Origin: Nitrosomonas sp.
GTDB taxonomy: Bacteria; Pseudomonadota; Gammaproteobacteria; Burkholderiales; Nitrosomonadaceae
Assembly: GCA_031316255.1 (NCBI GenBank)
Contig: JALDQW010000001.1
Span: forward strand, 558,001-622,000
Length of the DNA: 64,000 nt
Direction of reading: 5' to 3'
Shown here: one piece after another, positions 55,832-64,000 of the stretch
Numbering within the stretch: position 1 is the first letter of the stretch
Layout: every line of letters starts with the position of its first letter
The notes under the pieces: model-generated
What the model was told of the DNA's origin: nothing
The model's input: only the letters and a program-made list of their open reading frames with translations
Databases searched by the model: none
Made by a program: the position numbers and the translations under genes

Positions 55832-56120
55832 ATTGAGTGCTCCTAATTTCTGGTGAGAAAAAAATTAAAATTCATGCTCCAATTTAACATGAAATTATAC
55901 AACAATTTATTTTCCATGTTACAACACTCACTGTCATAAGTAATGTAATACGAGCTTTTCAGCAAACCATCGGGTTATGCTATTTTTCATTGACGACAAT
56001 GGGTTATGTCTTTTTAAGACAAAGTTTTTCACAGAAGTTGCACTACACTAAGTAATAAAGGATAATTGCTGGTTTTTTATAATGTGAGCGCAGTGGTTTT
56101 ATAAGCCAAGGAAAAACACG

Positions 56121-56372
56121 ATGAAAGCAGAAATCCATCCTGATTATCAGGAAATAACAGTTACTTGCAGTTGCGGCAATGAGTTTAAAACACGCTCTAC
56201 CATGGGCAAACCTTTAAACATTGAAGTATGCTCCAGTTGCCACCCTTTTTATACCGGCAAACAGAAAATTGTCGATACCGCAGGCCGCGTTGAGAAATTC
56301 CGCCAAAAGTATGGCACACAGATACCCAAACGCACGAGCCGCACAGACAATGGCGCCAAAGCCAGTACTTAA
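56121..56372 (+). CDS. rpmE: 50S ribosomal protein L31
   Basis: An 83-residue ribosomal protein, slightly long at the C-terminus. The zinc-binding cysteines are in VTCSCGNEF and [14 protein letters not shown], with [15 protein letters not shown] next. The Cys set marks the zinc-containing (C+) form. A GCCAAGGAAA ribosome site precedes the ATG. Confidence 0.93.
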   Translation: MKAEIHPDYQEITVTCSCGNEFKTRSTMGKPLNIEVCSSCHPFYTGKQKIVDTAGRVEKFRQKYGTQIPKRTSRTDNGAKAST

Positions 56373-56581
56373 ATCTATCCCAGATTTAACAAGGAAAGCG
56401 AAGCGATCTTGTTTACTATTAGCGCAAAGTTGCACTGTTAATCTATAAACAGATTGTTTTAGCGCTCATCTGCGCACAACTGGCTGGTTTGAATGAACAA
56501 AGGTCAACACTGCATTAGACACGCGAAGACGGACGAACAAGGAATAAAGTCAGGAAAATTGCATCTTTGCACACAATGCAA

Positions 56582-56914
56582 TTAATAATGAACCGCCAAC
56601 CAAAAGGTCTCTTTATCCGGATCCGTCCAACTGACCCGGTGTTTTTTATGTGGCGGAAGATGGATAAAATCTCCTTCCCCCAGGCGTATTGTTGTTTGAT
56701 CTGCAAAAGTCAGTTCCGCACTGCCTTTTAATACCAGCACCCATTCATTTTTTACTTGATCATACCATCCGTTTGTGGGCGAACGATGGCCTTTTGAAAT
56801 AATTCTTTCTATCGTTACAGCTGCACTACTAACCAGCACCTCGAACACTTCTTTTTCAAGGTCGACCGGAACTGCCGAAAAAATATTTTTCAATCCTGTT
56901 TCGCGGTTTCTCAC
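56582..56914 (-). CDS. Cupin-domain protein
   Basis: A 110-residue single-domain cupin with VLVLKGSAELTFADQTTIRLGEGDFIHLPPHKKHRVSWTD, which has the two cupin motifs. A metal-dependent or regulatory role is likely, but I cannot say which. The stretch SKGHRSPTNGWYDQ before the barrel has a His that may be a ligand. No operon partner. Confidence 0.82.
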   Translation of the reverse strand: MRNRETGLKNIFSAVPVDLEKEVFEVLVSSAAVTIERIISKGHRSPTNGWYDQVKNEWVLVLKGSAELTFADQTTIRLGEGDFIHLPPHKKHRVSWTDPDKETFWLAVHY

Positions 56915-57115
56915 AACAAATCCCCATATAACCCGCTTTTAAGAAATTACCTCAAATCCATCGTCATACTGCGAGCTTACCCATTTAATACCGTTGCAGC
57001 GATTTTCGGGAAACTAACCGGTCCGAACTGAATTTATTTGAAAGCTTGAGCAGCTAATAACGCAGACACTCACAAGAGTCAATGGTATTACCTGCTCAAT
57101 TCGTTAGAAATGAAA

Positions 57116-57640
57116 TTAATGATTTTTTACAAAATCAACCAGCTTTTGGTATGTAAATAAATAATCTTGCCCTGAGAGCGGTGTGTGGCATTGCACACAG
57201 TTCAAATCATTACTTTTTTCTGTGCCATCGGGATCATAAACAGCAAATCCCCAATTGCCCGTCCGGTTTTCAGCTGGATAGGCGTCATCCCAGTTATCAC
57301 GGTTTTCCATCACAGCAACGCCCGTCAACGAATCTATCTCAAAAACACCATCATCTCCTGCCACAGGCTTCCCGTCTTCGCCAGTTTTTGTGCTATAGAT
57401 TTCCATCACCACAACAGAGCCCGATGCGCCAGCCTGATTCTTCTTATAGCTGGCTATCGCAGTTTCATTCGCATACAGTTTGGCGACCTGTGTTTGGTTT
57501 GCGCGATTAGCGGTCGCATATTTTGTGAAAGCCTTTTCATAACCTTCGGGGAATTTGACATATTCAGGATCCCCTCCGCTATGCGCATAAATAGGTGTAA
57601 TTGCAAGTATCGCGACTGCTATTTTCAAAATGCCTTTCAT
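57116..57640 (-). CDS. Cytochrome P460-family haem c protein, Met at the cross-link position
   Basis: A 174-residue periplasmic c-type cytochrome: signal peptide (ILKIAVAILAITPIYA), a beta-rich P460 domain, and the haem motif CVQCH (C148, C151, H152) near the end. In N. europaea P460, Lys70 (in TVTVKEL) is bound covalently to the haem and is needed for hydroxylamine oxidation. The aligned segment here is SVVVMEI, with Met79 in place of Lys. So it should not form the lysyl cross-link and is more like cytochrome c'-beta. Met could instead be a distal ligand. GGAGC lies seven bases before the ATG. Confidence 0.85.
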   Translation of the reverse strand: MKGILKIAVAILAITPIYAHSGGDPEYVKFPEGYEKAFTKYATANRANQTQVAKLYANETAIASYKKNQAGASGSVVVMEIYSTKTGEDGKPVAGDDGVFEIDSLTGVAVMENRDNWDDAYPAENRTGNWGFAVYDPDGTEKSNDLNCVQCHTPLSGQDYLFTYQKLVDFVKNH

Positions 57641-57688
57641 AGTTTGCTCCTTTTTTATAAAGTCCGTAACACAATCATAACAATATTT

Positions 57689-58069
57689 TTATTCTTTCAA
57701 GCCTATTCCGCCAATGTCAATCACCAACCGTATCGATAAATATATCACCAGCAAAGCCAATCCCAAATGGAACATAAATTGAACCGGTTTTTCCTTGATT
57801 GCATCCACTAATGTTTTATTTTTTCCTTCTTTTTTCAAACGCGCAAATTCCTCACGCATCCTGATTGTCCGCGCGTTCTGGTATTCATCCAACAGTGCAC
57901 GGGCTTTCTTGAACTGCCCCGCATCTTTCAACCAGATTGCAGGCATTGACACTCCCCAGTTACCCGCCGAAGTTTCATAGTAATCTATTTCATTGTCAGT
58001 CAAAAGCGTGCGCACATCGTTCGCTTCGTCTTCAGAAACACCATTGAGTTTGAATAAAATTTTAGACAT
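57689..58069 (-). CDS. DUF6164-like membrane-anchored protein
   Basis: From the ATG at 58069, 126 residues: MSKILFKLNGVSEDEANDVR, then YYETSAGNWGVSMPAIWLKD, a charged helix, and a C-terminal membrane helix (FMFHLGLALLVIYLSIRLVI). This matches my memory of the DUF6164 family, whose role is unknown. The longer frame to 58159 is not used, because the family starts at MSKI. Confidence 0.75.
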   Translation of the reverse strand: MSKILFKLNGVSEDEANDVRTLLTDNEIDYYETSAGNWGVSMPAIWLKDAGQFKKARALLDEYQNARTIRMREEFARLKKEGKNKTLVDAIKEKPVQFMFHLGLALLVIYLSIRLVIDIGGIGLKE

Positions 58070-58196
58070 TGAATAAAAGCCTTTGTTAAGCTGTCCACAC
58101 CAAGCAGAGATTTTCTGCTCAATTGATGCTATCTTTGCCATCATCAGATTGTCAAGCATAAGTCAAAGAAACCTATTCAAATTAAATACAGAACTC

Positions 58197-59033
58197 ATGC
58201 AAAAAACTATTTTAATCACAGGTTGTTCAAGCGGTATTGGCTATTGTGTTGCCAAGTCACTGCATGAACGGGGATATCGCGTTTTCGCCACCGCGCGCAG
58301 GAAAGAAAGTGTCGAAATTTTACTCAGCGAAGGATTGGAGAGTTTTCGTCTGGACTTGATGGACTCAAATTCCATACACTTCGCCTTTGAAGAAGTCTTG
58401 CGCCGAACGGATGGACAATTATATGCACTATTCAATAATGGCGCCTACGGTTTACCGGGCGCAATTGAGGATCTGAGCCGCCAAGCATTACGCGACCAAT
58501 TCGAAACCAACGTGTTCGGCTGGCAGGAACTGACCAACCTGGTATTACCCGTGATGCGCAAGCAGGGCTATGGCCGAATCATTCAAAACAGCTCAGTACT
58601 GGGATTTGTCTCCTTGCCTTTCCGTGGTGCATACAATGCCTCAAAATACGCCATCGAAGGACTCAGCGATACCATGCGTCTTGAATTAAAAGGCAGTAAC
58701 ATTTATATCAGTTTGATTGAACCCGGCCCGATCTCCAGCAAGTTCAGGGCCAATGCGGTTACAATGCTGGCCAAATATGTCGATGTTGAAAACAGCATTC
58801 ATCAGGATAGGTACAAAGCCGTTCTCAAACGGCTTAACAAAGAAGGTCCGGCAGTACCTTTCACGTTGCCACCCGAAGCTGTTCTTAAACGCGTTATCCA
58901 TGCACTGGAAGCCAAAAAACCGCACCCAAGATACTATGTCACCTTTCCGACGTATTTATTCGGCATACTCAAGCGCATCCTCAGTACCCGTGCACTCGAC
59001 CTACTGCTCGCAAAATCCGGGGACAGCAATTGA
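58197..59033 (+). CDS. Short-chain dehydrogenase/reductase
   Basis: From the ATG at 58197, 278 residues. Rossmann motif TGCSSGIGYCVA, NNGAYGLPG, the catalytic Ser in NSSVLGFVSLP, and YNASKYAIEG (Tyr and Lys). The C-terminal LIEPGPISSKF follows. An SDR of the classical type, acting on an unknown alcohol or keto substrate. The upstream frame to 58083 lies in the divergent gene's promoter and is discarded. Confidence 0.9.
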   Translation: MQKTILITGCSSGIGYCVAKSLHERGYRVFATARRKESVEILLSEGLESFRLDLMDSNSIHFAFEEVLRRTDGQLYALFNNGAYGLPGAIEDLSRQALRDQFETNVFGWQELTNLVLPVMRKQGYGRIIQNSSVLGFVSLPFRGAYNASKYAIEGLSDTMRLELKGSNIYISLIEPGPISSKFRANAVTMLAKYVDVENSIHQDRYKAVLKRLNKEGPAVPFTLPPEAVLKRVIHALEAKKPHPRYYVTFPTYLFGILKRILSTRALDLLLAKSGDSN

Positions 59034-59063
59034 TCGACAGTTCCTGCAGTTGAACAAAAAAAA

Positions 59064-59086
59064 CACCTCACTGAAACAGTGAGGTG
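59064..59086 (-). terminator. Rho-independent terminator of the outer-membrane protein gene
   Basis: Perfect 10-base arms CACCTCACTG and CAGTGAGGTG, 3-base loop. On the minus strand it is followed by nine T (the A-run at 59055-59063). It also sits 30 bases past the SDR stop, so may serve both directions. Confidence 0.85.
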
Positions 59087-59198
59087 CAATGGCTTCGTCA
59101 CGAACTTATTCGCTTTGCTAATAACTACTAGAACATACAACAGAACAACATGGGAAAACTAAAATGCCTCAAATTTCCAGGCGATCAACTTATTGTCA

Positions 59199-60095
59199 TT
59201 ACCAGCCCATACCGATATAACCACCTAACGTCAAACCATCAATTTTAGCGCCATCCAAAGTGCCAACAGTATAGTGGTATCGAGCATCAGCACCGATATA
59301 AATATCTTTCCATACGTTATATTCAGCGCCCCCGCCAAACATCACGCCGGGATCCAAGACGGTAATGGATTCAGAAGGTGGGCTTATAACATGTATAGCC
59401 AAACCGGCCGGGATGATCCAAGGTCTGAATTTTGAACCTTCCATGAATTTGATTTTCGGTGCGGCAGTCAGTGTAAATTGACTGACGGTAACCCCTCTAG
59501 GATTATCTGGAAAACCGGCTAACTGGGTTGGTTCGTTTCCAAGTGCATTACCTGCCACCCCAGTTTGAAAATTTTTGTATTCAAACATGACTTCGGCCAA
59601 AACTTCTGTCCGCGGCATCAAACCCCATACATCATTTGTCAAGCTGAAATCCAGGCCTGCACCGATATACCAAGCATCTCTGTCGGCGCGATCCTGCGCA
59701 CCTACAGGCGCAACCCGACTTTCTATAGATACAGCGTTATGGGTATGGTCGCTACGCGCCCAACCGCCACGGAAGAAAACGCGGTGGCGCTTATCTGTAC
59801 CTGCTGTTGTCGTTGATGAAACACGGGATACTTCTTCGCGCGCAGCTGTCGCCTGCGCCTTGGCTTCAACAGCGGTTTGTTTAGCCTCTACGGCTTTTGA
59901 ATCCGATTCAGTTCTAACCTGCTGCAATTCGCCTTGAACGGCTCGTAACATATTCTCCAATTCCTGAACTTTCTGCTCCAAAGCCCGGGTTCTATCATGC
60001 GCCAATGCGTTGGGCACGAATGTAATCATACCAACCAAAAGGAGAACCACGACCAAACCGCTCCCCAACCCCTTTCTGTCAAAGAAATATTTCAT
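59199..60095 (-). CDS. Outer-membrane beta-barrel protein with N-terminal coiled coil
   Basis: From the ATG at 60095 (GGAGG five bases upstream), 298 residues: signal peptide cut near ALAHD, a coiled coil of about 55 residues with Ala/Glu/Lys repeats, then a barrel (about 105-298) of alternating strands ending in an aromatic residue (GYIGMGW). The coiled coil plus barrel suggests a trimeric or peptidoglycan-linked outer-membrane protein. No specific transport role can be read. Confidence 0.75.
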   Translation of the reverse strand: MKYFFDRKGLGSGLVVVLLLVGMITFVPNALAHDRTRALEQKVQELENMLRAVQGELQQVRTESDSKAVEAKQTAVEAKAQATAAREEVSRVSSTTTAGTDKRHRVFFRGGWARSDHTHNAVSIESRVAPVGAQDRADRDAWYIGAGLDFSLTNDVWGLMPRTEVLAEVMFEYKNFQTGVAGNALGNEPTQLAGFPDNPRGVTVSQFTLTAAPKIKFMEGSKFRPWIIPAGLAIHVISPPSESITVLDPGVMFGGGAEYNVWKDIYIGADARYHYTVGTLDGAKIDGLTLGGYIGMGW

Positions 60096-60332
60096 CCAAC
60101 CCTCCAAAATTGTGTATTTATATAATTATTGTTAACTCAGTACGTTCTGATTTTTATTTGAAGCCAGATATCGCCCCCCTACACTAATGTGCAATATGGG
60201 ATGTTTTTTTCACACTTTCTCTTTTATTTTTTTACCGCTACAGCACATTGTTGCAGATAATATGTAACCGTAACGCGTACAGCTTTGATCTGAATCAAGC
60301 TAAGATTAATTTGTTTCACTTTTTTCAAATTC

Positions 60333-61034
60333 ATGATTCATACACTGTCCCCCACTTCTTTGTTTCCGCCACTGGAAGCAGCTTTATCTGATCCCAACGG
60401 ACTACTGGCCATGGGCGGCGATTTATCCCCCAGGCGTTTGATCAATGCGTATCAAAATGGCATTTTCCCCTGGTTTAATGAAGACGAGCCGATACTCTGG
60501 TGGAGCCCGGATCCACGCATGGTGCTATTTCCCGGCGAACTGAAAATTTCTCGTTCGCTAAAGAAATCCATCAAAAAAAACAACTACATCATTCAAACCG
60601 ACCATCATTTCAAACAAGTCATGCAGGCCTGTGCGGCACCCCGTAAAAACCAGGCCGGCACATGGATTCATCCTGAAATGATTGCCGCGTACAGCGCACT
60701 CCATGAAACCGGATTGGCCCATTCCGTGGAAACATGGATGAACGGAGAACTGGTGGGCGGACTTTACGGCATCGCATTGGGAAAAATTTTTTTTGGCGAA
60801 TCCATGTTTTCATGCGTCCCCGATGCATCCAAAATCGCATTCGTGCATCTTGTCAGACAACTGGCGCAATGGAATTTTGTTTTAATTGACTGTCAAATGA
60901 GTACAATGCATCTTGCATCATTAGGTGCACGGGAAATTCCTCGAACGGTGTTTAGTCAGCTATTAAACACATGGATTAAACAGTCTGTACACGGTGAAAG
61001 GTGGGATTTTAGCAACATGAATGATTTACTGTAA
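60333..61034 (+). CDS. aat: Leucyl/phenylalanyl-tRNA-protein transferase
   Basis: A 233-residue enzyme that adds Leu or Phe to N-terminal Arg/Lys of proteins to mark them for ClpAP. Signatures: FPPLEAALSDPNGLLAMGGDLSP, GIFPWFNEDEPILWWSPDPRMVLFP, WIHPEMIAAYSALHETGLAHSVE and GESMFSC..ASKIAFVHL. Overlaps the next transferase gene by one base. Confidence 0.96.
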   Translation: MIHTLSPTSLFPPLEAALSDPNGLLAMGGDLSPRRLINAYQNGIFPWFNEDEPILWWSPDPRMVLFPGELKISRSLKKSIKKNNYIIQTDHHFKQVMQACAAPRKNQAGTWIHPEMIAAYSALHETGLAHSVETWMNGELVGGLYGIALGKIFFGESMFSCVPDASKIAFVHLVRQLAQWNFVLIDCQMSTMHLASLGAREIPRTVFSQLLNTWIKQSVHGERWDFSNMNDLL

Positions 61035-61747
61035 TGAAAACGCTCAAATATCACACAACCCAACCCTATCCATGCGGTTATTTATCTGACAAAATGGCGC
61101 GATCGGAGGTTGTGGCGCCAGAATATCCAATTGATACGGCAACATACGGACGATTAATGAGAAACGGGTATCGCCGTAGCGGTCAATTTGTCTATCGCCC
61201 CCATTGTGAGCAATGTCACGCGTGCTTATCGGTACGTGTTAACGTTGCCGCATACACACCCAACCGATCCCAGCGCAGAAGCTGGAAAAAGCACCATCAT
61301 TTGGTCGCCAAACAGCATGAATTGTATTTCGACGAAGCACATTTTGCGCTTTATCAGCGCTATCAGACTGCACGGCATGCGGGCGGTTCCCTGGATCAAG
61401 ACAATCGAGAGCAATACCAAAATTTTTTGCTGCAAAGCCATGTCAAATCCAGACTGATCACATTTCGCGATGCTTCACAATTGAGCATGGTCAGCATTAT
61501 TGACGAGCTGCCTGACGGGTTGTCATCCGTCTACACCTTTTATGACGCAGACATCGCTCAAGCAAGCCTGGGCACATACAATATTTTATGGCAAATACAA
61601 CTTTGCAGAGCACTGGATTTGAACTATCTCTATCTGGGCTACTGGATCAAGGAACACAAGAAAATGAATTACAAAGCCAATTTCCGGCCATTGGAAATTC
61701 TGGTCGGAGATCAATGGCTGCCTTTTGAGCAGATCAACGGCAAATGA
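61034..61747 (+). CDS. bpt: Aspartate/glutamate leucyltransferase (arginyltransferase-like)
   Basis: A 237-residue enzyme that adds Leu to N-terminal Asp/Glu, completing the N-degron pathway with aat. Signatures: CGYLSDKMARSEVVAPEYP, YRRSGQFVYRPHCEQCHACLSVRV and YLGYWIKEHKKMNYKANFRPLEIL. The Cys cluster near residues 58-64 is a metal or catalytic site. Coupled to aat (TAATG). Confidence 0.95.
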   Translation: MKTLKYHTTQPYPCGYLSDKMARSEVVAPEYPIDTATYGRLMRNGYRRSGQFVYRPHCEQCHACLSVRVNVAAYTPNRSQRRSWKKHHHLVAKQHELYFDEAHFALYQRYQTARHAGGSLDQDNREQYQNFLLQSHVKSRLITFRDASQLSMVSIIDELPDGLSSVYTFYDADIAQASLGTYNILWQIQLCRALDLNYLYLGYWIKEHKKMNYKANFRPLEILVGDQWLPFEQINGK

Positions 61748-61831
61748 CGACGCGTCATAATGTGTTAGACTATGGTTATTCCGATACAGACTTGATCGAG
61801 CCGGTGATTTCTTTTTCCTCGGCTTAAAGAC

Positions 61832-62860
61832 ATGCTCTACTCATTTCTACGCCCGTTTTTATTCAGGCTTGACCCCGAAGTCGCACATTGCGTCACATTC
61901 AGCGCCATTGAGAAAGCATTCAATCTCGGCCTCCTCAAACGCCGGACCATTCCATGCCAGCAACGTCACATTATGGGCATAACGTTTCCCAATCCCATCG
62001 GGCTCGCAGCAGGGCTGGATAAAAATGGAGCATATCTGGACGCTTTATCAGCGCTGGGCTTCGGGTTTATTGAAATTGGAACGGTAACACCGCGCGCGCA
62101 GCCTGGCAATCCTGTACCGCGTATATTTCGGGTTCCGCAAGCCCGTGCACTGATTAACCGCCTGGGTTTTAATAATCATGGCGTCGATCAATTAATTGAA
62201 AATATTAAAACTTCAAGCTACCAGGGCATATTAGGTATTAATATTGGAAAAAATTTCGACACACCCATTGAAAATGCGGTTGAAGACTACCGTATTTGTT
62301 TGCACAAGGTATACCGTTACGCCAGCTATATCACGATCAACATTTCTTCACCCAATACACAAAACTTGCGGCAGTTACAATCGGCAACGGCGCTGAATGA
62401 AATGCTGTCAGAATTAAAGTCCGAGCAACACAGTCTGTCCCAGAAGCACGGCAAATACACCCCCCTGGTGGTTAAAATAGCGCCCGATCTTGACACTTCA
62501 CAGGTAGAAACCATTGCCAAGTTACTGATCAAACATCAGGTTGACGGTGTTATCGCAACCAACACCACACTCTCCCGCGACGGAATAACACATCTCGCCA
62601 TATCGCACGAAAGCGGCGGCCTGAGCGGCGCACCACTGACACAACGGGCTACAAAAATCATCAATCTCTTGCATCATTTTCTGCAGGACGGTATTCCCAT
62701 CATTGGTGTCGGTGGAATTATGTCGGCAAAAGATGCTAAAGACAAAATTGACGCCGGCGCTTGTTTGATACAAATTTACACCGGATTGATTTATCAAGGG
62801 CCTAATTTGGTACACAAAATCGCAAACGAAATCTGCAAACACCCCGATTTGACCAAATAA
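61832..62860 (+). CDS. pyrD: Dihydroorotate dehydrogenase (quinone)
   Basis: A 342-residue class 2 enzyme at the inner membrane, passing electrons from dihydroorotate to quinone in pyrimidine synthesis. The N-terminal helices ([19 protein letters not shown]) are the membrane and quinone part. FMN-barrel motifs: [56 protein letters not shown] and the [10 protein letters not shown] and [11 protein letters not shown] regions. About 85 bases after bpt. Confidence 0.96.
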   Translation: MLYSFLRPFLFRLDPEVAHCVTFSAIEKAFNLGLLKRRTIPCQQRHIMGITFPNPIGLAAGLDKNGAYLDALSALGFGFIEIGTVTPRAQPGNPVPRIFRVPQARALINRLGFNNHGVDQLIENIKTSSYQGILGINIGKNFDTPIENAVEDYRICLHKVYRYASYITINISSPNTQNLRQLQSATALNEMLSELKSEQHSLSQKHGKYTPLVVKIAPDLDTSQVETIAKLLIKHQVDGVIATNTTLSRDGITHLAISHESGGLSGAPLTQRATKIINLLHHFLQDGIPIIGVGGIMSAKDAKDKIDAGACLIQIYTGLIYQGPNLVHKIANEICKHPDLTK

Positions 62861-63031
62861 CGAAGAAATCGGCAGGCGAAATCAAAAAACTGGTCCGAAT
62901 CGGTTTTGTAACGCAAAATAAAAGGGCTTTTAGCAAGTTGTTATCTGTTTTCGATTTAAACAGTTACAATTATGTTACGGGTTAATCGTTTTTAGTTTCC
63001 AATACAGATTATGAAAAAACCGGAGAGATCA

Positions 63032-64000
63032 ATGACGGGGTTTTTCTCACAGCTCAAAACTACACGCTTTAAATCGAAAAACAAACGTTCACCCGCTACT
63101 GTACCTGCGGAAAAGAAGTCGTATACAGACTGTTCAGGAAAAAACCTGATTTCCGGCAGTCTGTTTATTATGGCGATGTTGTTACTCATTGGTCTTCTCG
63201 CGTACAGTCTGGATCAAACCCGACAAAATACGGCAAAGCTTGAAATTATCGCGCGCATGCAAACGCATATTCAACGCTTGCCCATAGCACTACAGCTTGC
63301 ATTCTCGGGTCGTGAGATTGCTTTTACCCAGATATATGACAGCCATAAAAAAATCAATCAATATATTGCAATACTTGCGGAAGGTGGCTTATTCCATCAA
63401 CACAATATCTCCCCCATCGATCAAGAATCTTTACGTATACATCTGGATGATCTAATCGACAAATGGCGGTCAGAAGAAAGAAAGATTCAGGTCATTATTG
63501 ATAAACAAGAAACACTGCTCAAACTTGGCCAGGCAGTAAGCGTAATTAATTCGACCACGAACGAATTGCATCAAAGAATTGAACAGTTGGTCGACCGTCT
63601 AACACTCATCGGCAACCAACCGAAAACGCTTGGTGCGATTATCGCCATGCGTACACTGACACAAAATGTTACCCGCAGCGTCAATGTGATTCTTTCAAGC
63701 AAACTGCCTGTATCAGAAATAAACAAACAACTGGCGCATGACCGCAAACAGTTTTCGATAATTTTGCAAGCATTTAGCGAAGGACATGATATTCTGAATC
63801 TCTCCGCAATGAATGATCCAGAAGCCCTGGAAGTTCTGCCACAGATCAAACCGTTGTTTATCACAATTGACAATAATATCCATACGATTCAGACTGAATT
63901 GTCGGCAGTCATGGCGGCCAACGCCGCTGCAAGCGAAATTATCAGATACAGTGAAACTTTTCTCAGCAGTATCTTAGCCCTGGATAAAGCGCTTCAGACA
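63032..64000 (+). CDS. PilJ-like methyl-accepting chemotaxis protein (3' partial)
   Basis: A transmembrane receptor cut by the window end. From the ATG at 63032 (GGAGAG four bases upstream), 323 residues are visible: a cytoplasmic basic tail, one membrane helix (GSLFIMAMLLLIGLLAYSL), and a periplasmic helical sensing domain with RMQTHIQRLPIALQLAFSGR and LGQAVSVINSTTNELHQRIE. This fits the PilJ type IV-pilus sensor family. The HAMP and signalling parts lie beyond position 64000. Confidence 0.82.
   Translation, partial: MTGFFSQLKTTRFKSKNKRSPATVPAEKKSYTDCSGKNLISGSLFIMAMLLLIGLLAYSLDQTRQNTAKLEIIARMQTHIQRLPIALQLAFSGREIAFTQIYDSHKKINQYIAILAEGGLFHQHNISPIDQESLRIHLDDLIDKWRSEERKIQVIIDKQETLLKLGQAVSVINSTTNELHQRIEQLVDRLTLIGNQPKTLGAIIAMRTLTQNVTRSVNVILSSKLPVSEINKQLAHDRKQFSIILQAFSEGHDILNLSAMNDPEALEVLPQIKPLFITIDNNIHTIQTELSAVMAANAAASEIIRYSETFLSSILALDKALQT

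Noticed and set aside
1..64000. tRNA, rRNA, CRISPR array or prophage
   Set aside because: No cloverleaf-like, rRNA-like, repeat-spacer or phage structural signals were noticed on either strand.

Overview
The window looks like a chromosomal segment of an ammonia-oxidizing betaproteobacterium of the Nitrosomonas type. The strongest marker is the gene at 50637-51050. It encodes nitrosocyanin, the red copper protein known from ammonia oxidizers, and all four copper ligands (Glu, Cys, His, His) are at the expected spacing. A haem c protein of the cytochrome P460 family (57116-57640), the general betaproteobacterial gene set and the many lean biosynthetic genes agree with this. Species cannot be fixed from sequence reading alone.

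Layout. 1-2.0 kb: end of a succinate dehydrogenase operon (sdhD, sdhA). 2.1-5.5 kb: SH3 envelope protein, secreted nuclease and a sodium:amino-acid symporter. 5.5-10.4 kb: Mla phospholipid-transport genes (mlaFEDCB) followed by an ABC-2 exporter pair. 10.4-11.9 kb: a membrane-anchored glutamate-synthase-like flavoprotein. 12.0-13.4 kb: an IS5-type insertion sequence with perfect 16-bp ends and a frameshifted transposase. 13.4-15.4 kb: a Wzz/GumC-like chain-length protein that carries, after its second membrane segment, a degenerate tyrosine-recombinase-like domain; I consider this the most unusual gene in the window. 15.5-22.1 kb: thiS-thiG, trmB, an iron(III) transporter (binding protein and permease, no ATPase), a DUF5610 protein and a PEP-CTERM-like secreted protein. 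22.2-33.4 kb (minus strand): one long operon for a type II secretion/type IV pilus-like machine (gspG, F, E, PilM/N/O/P-like subunits, a lipoprotein secretin ending in a cohesin-like domain, three further pseudopilins), followed by cysG.

33.5-44.2 kb: zinc metallopeptidase, KamA-type radical SAM enzyme, a sparse AT-rich stretch, a histone-deacetylase-family hydrolase, an RhlE-type RNA helicase, a diguanylate cyclase, and a TrkH/TrkA potassium uptake pair. 44.4-50.6 kb: an accessory zone with a SatD-DUF3307 pair, a secreted unknown, a DUF1499 protein, an RTX-like protein with a type I secretion-type C-terminus, a proline-rich small protein, and long non-coding stretches with operator-like palindromes and hairpins. 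50.6-64.0 kb: nitrosocyanin, an exo/endonuclease-cardiolipin synthase-Sua5-HAD phosphatase run, dksA, rpmE, a cupin, the P460-family cytochrome, an SDR enzyme, an outer-membrane barrel, the N-degron transferases aat-bpt, pyrD, and the start of a PilJ-like chemoreceptor cut by the window edge.

Taken together, much of the window concerns the cell envelope: lipid trafficking, surface secretion, polysaccharide chain-length control, sorting-signal proteins and an RTX-like exoprotein. It is interleaved with metal-dependent nitrogen metabolism. I saw no rRNA or tRNA gene, no CRISPR array and no prophage.
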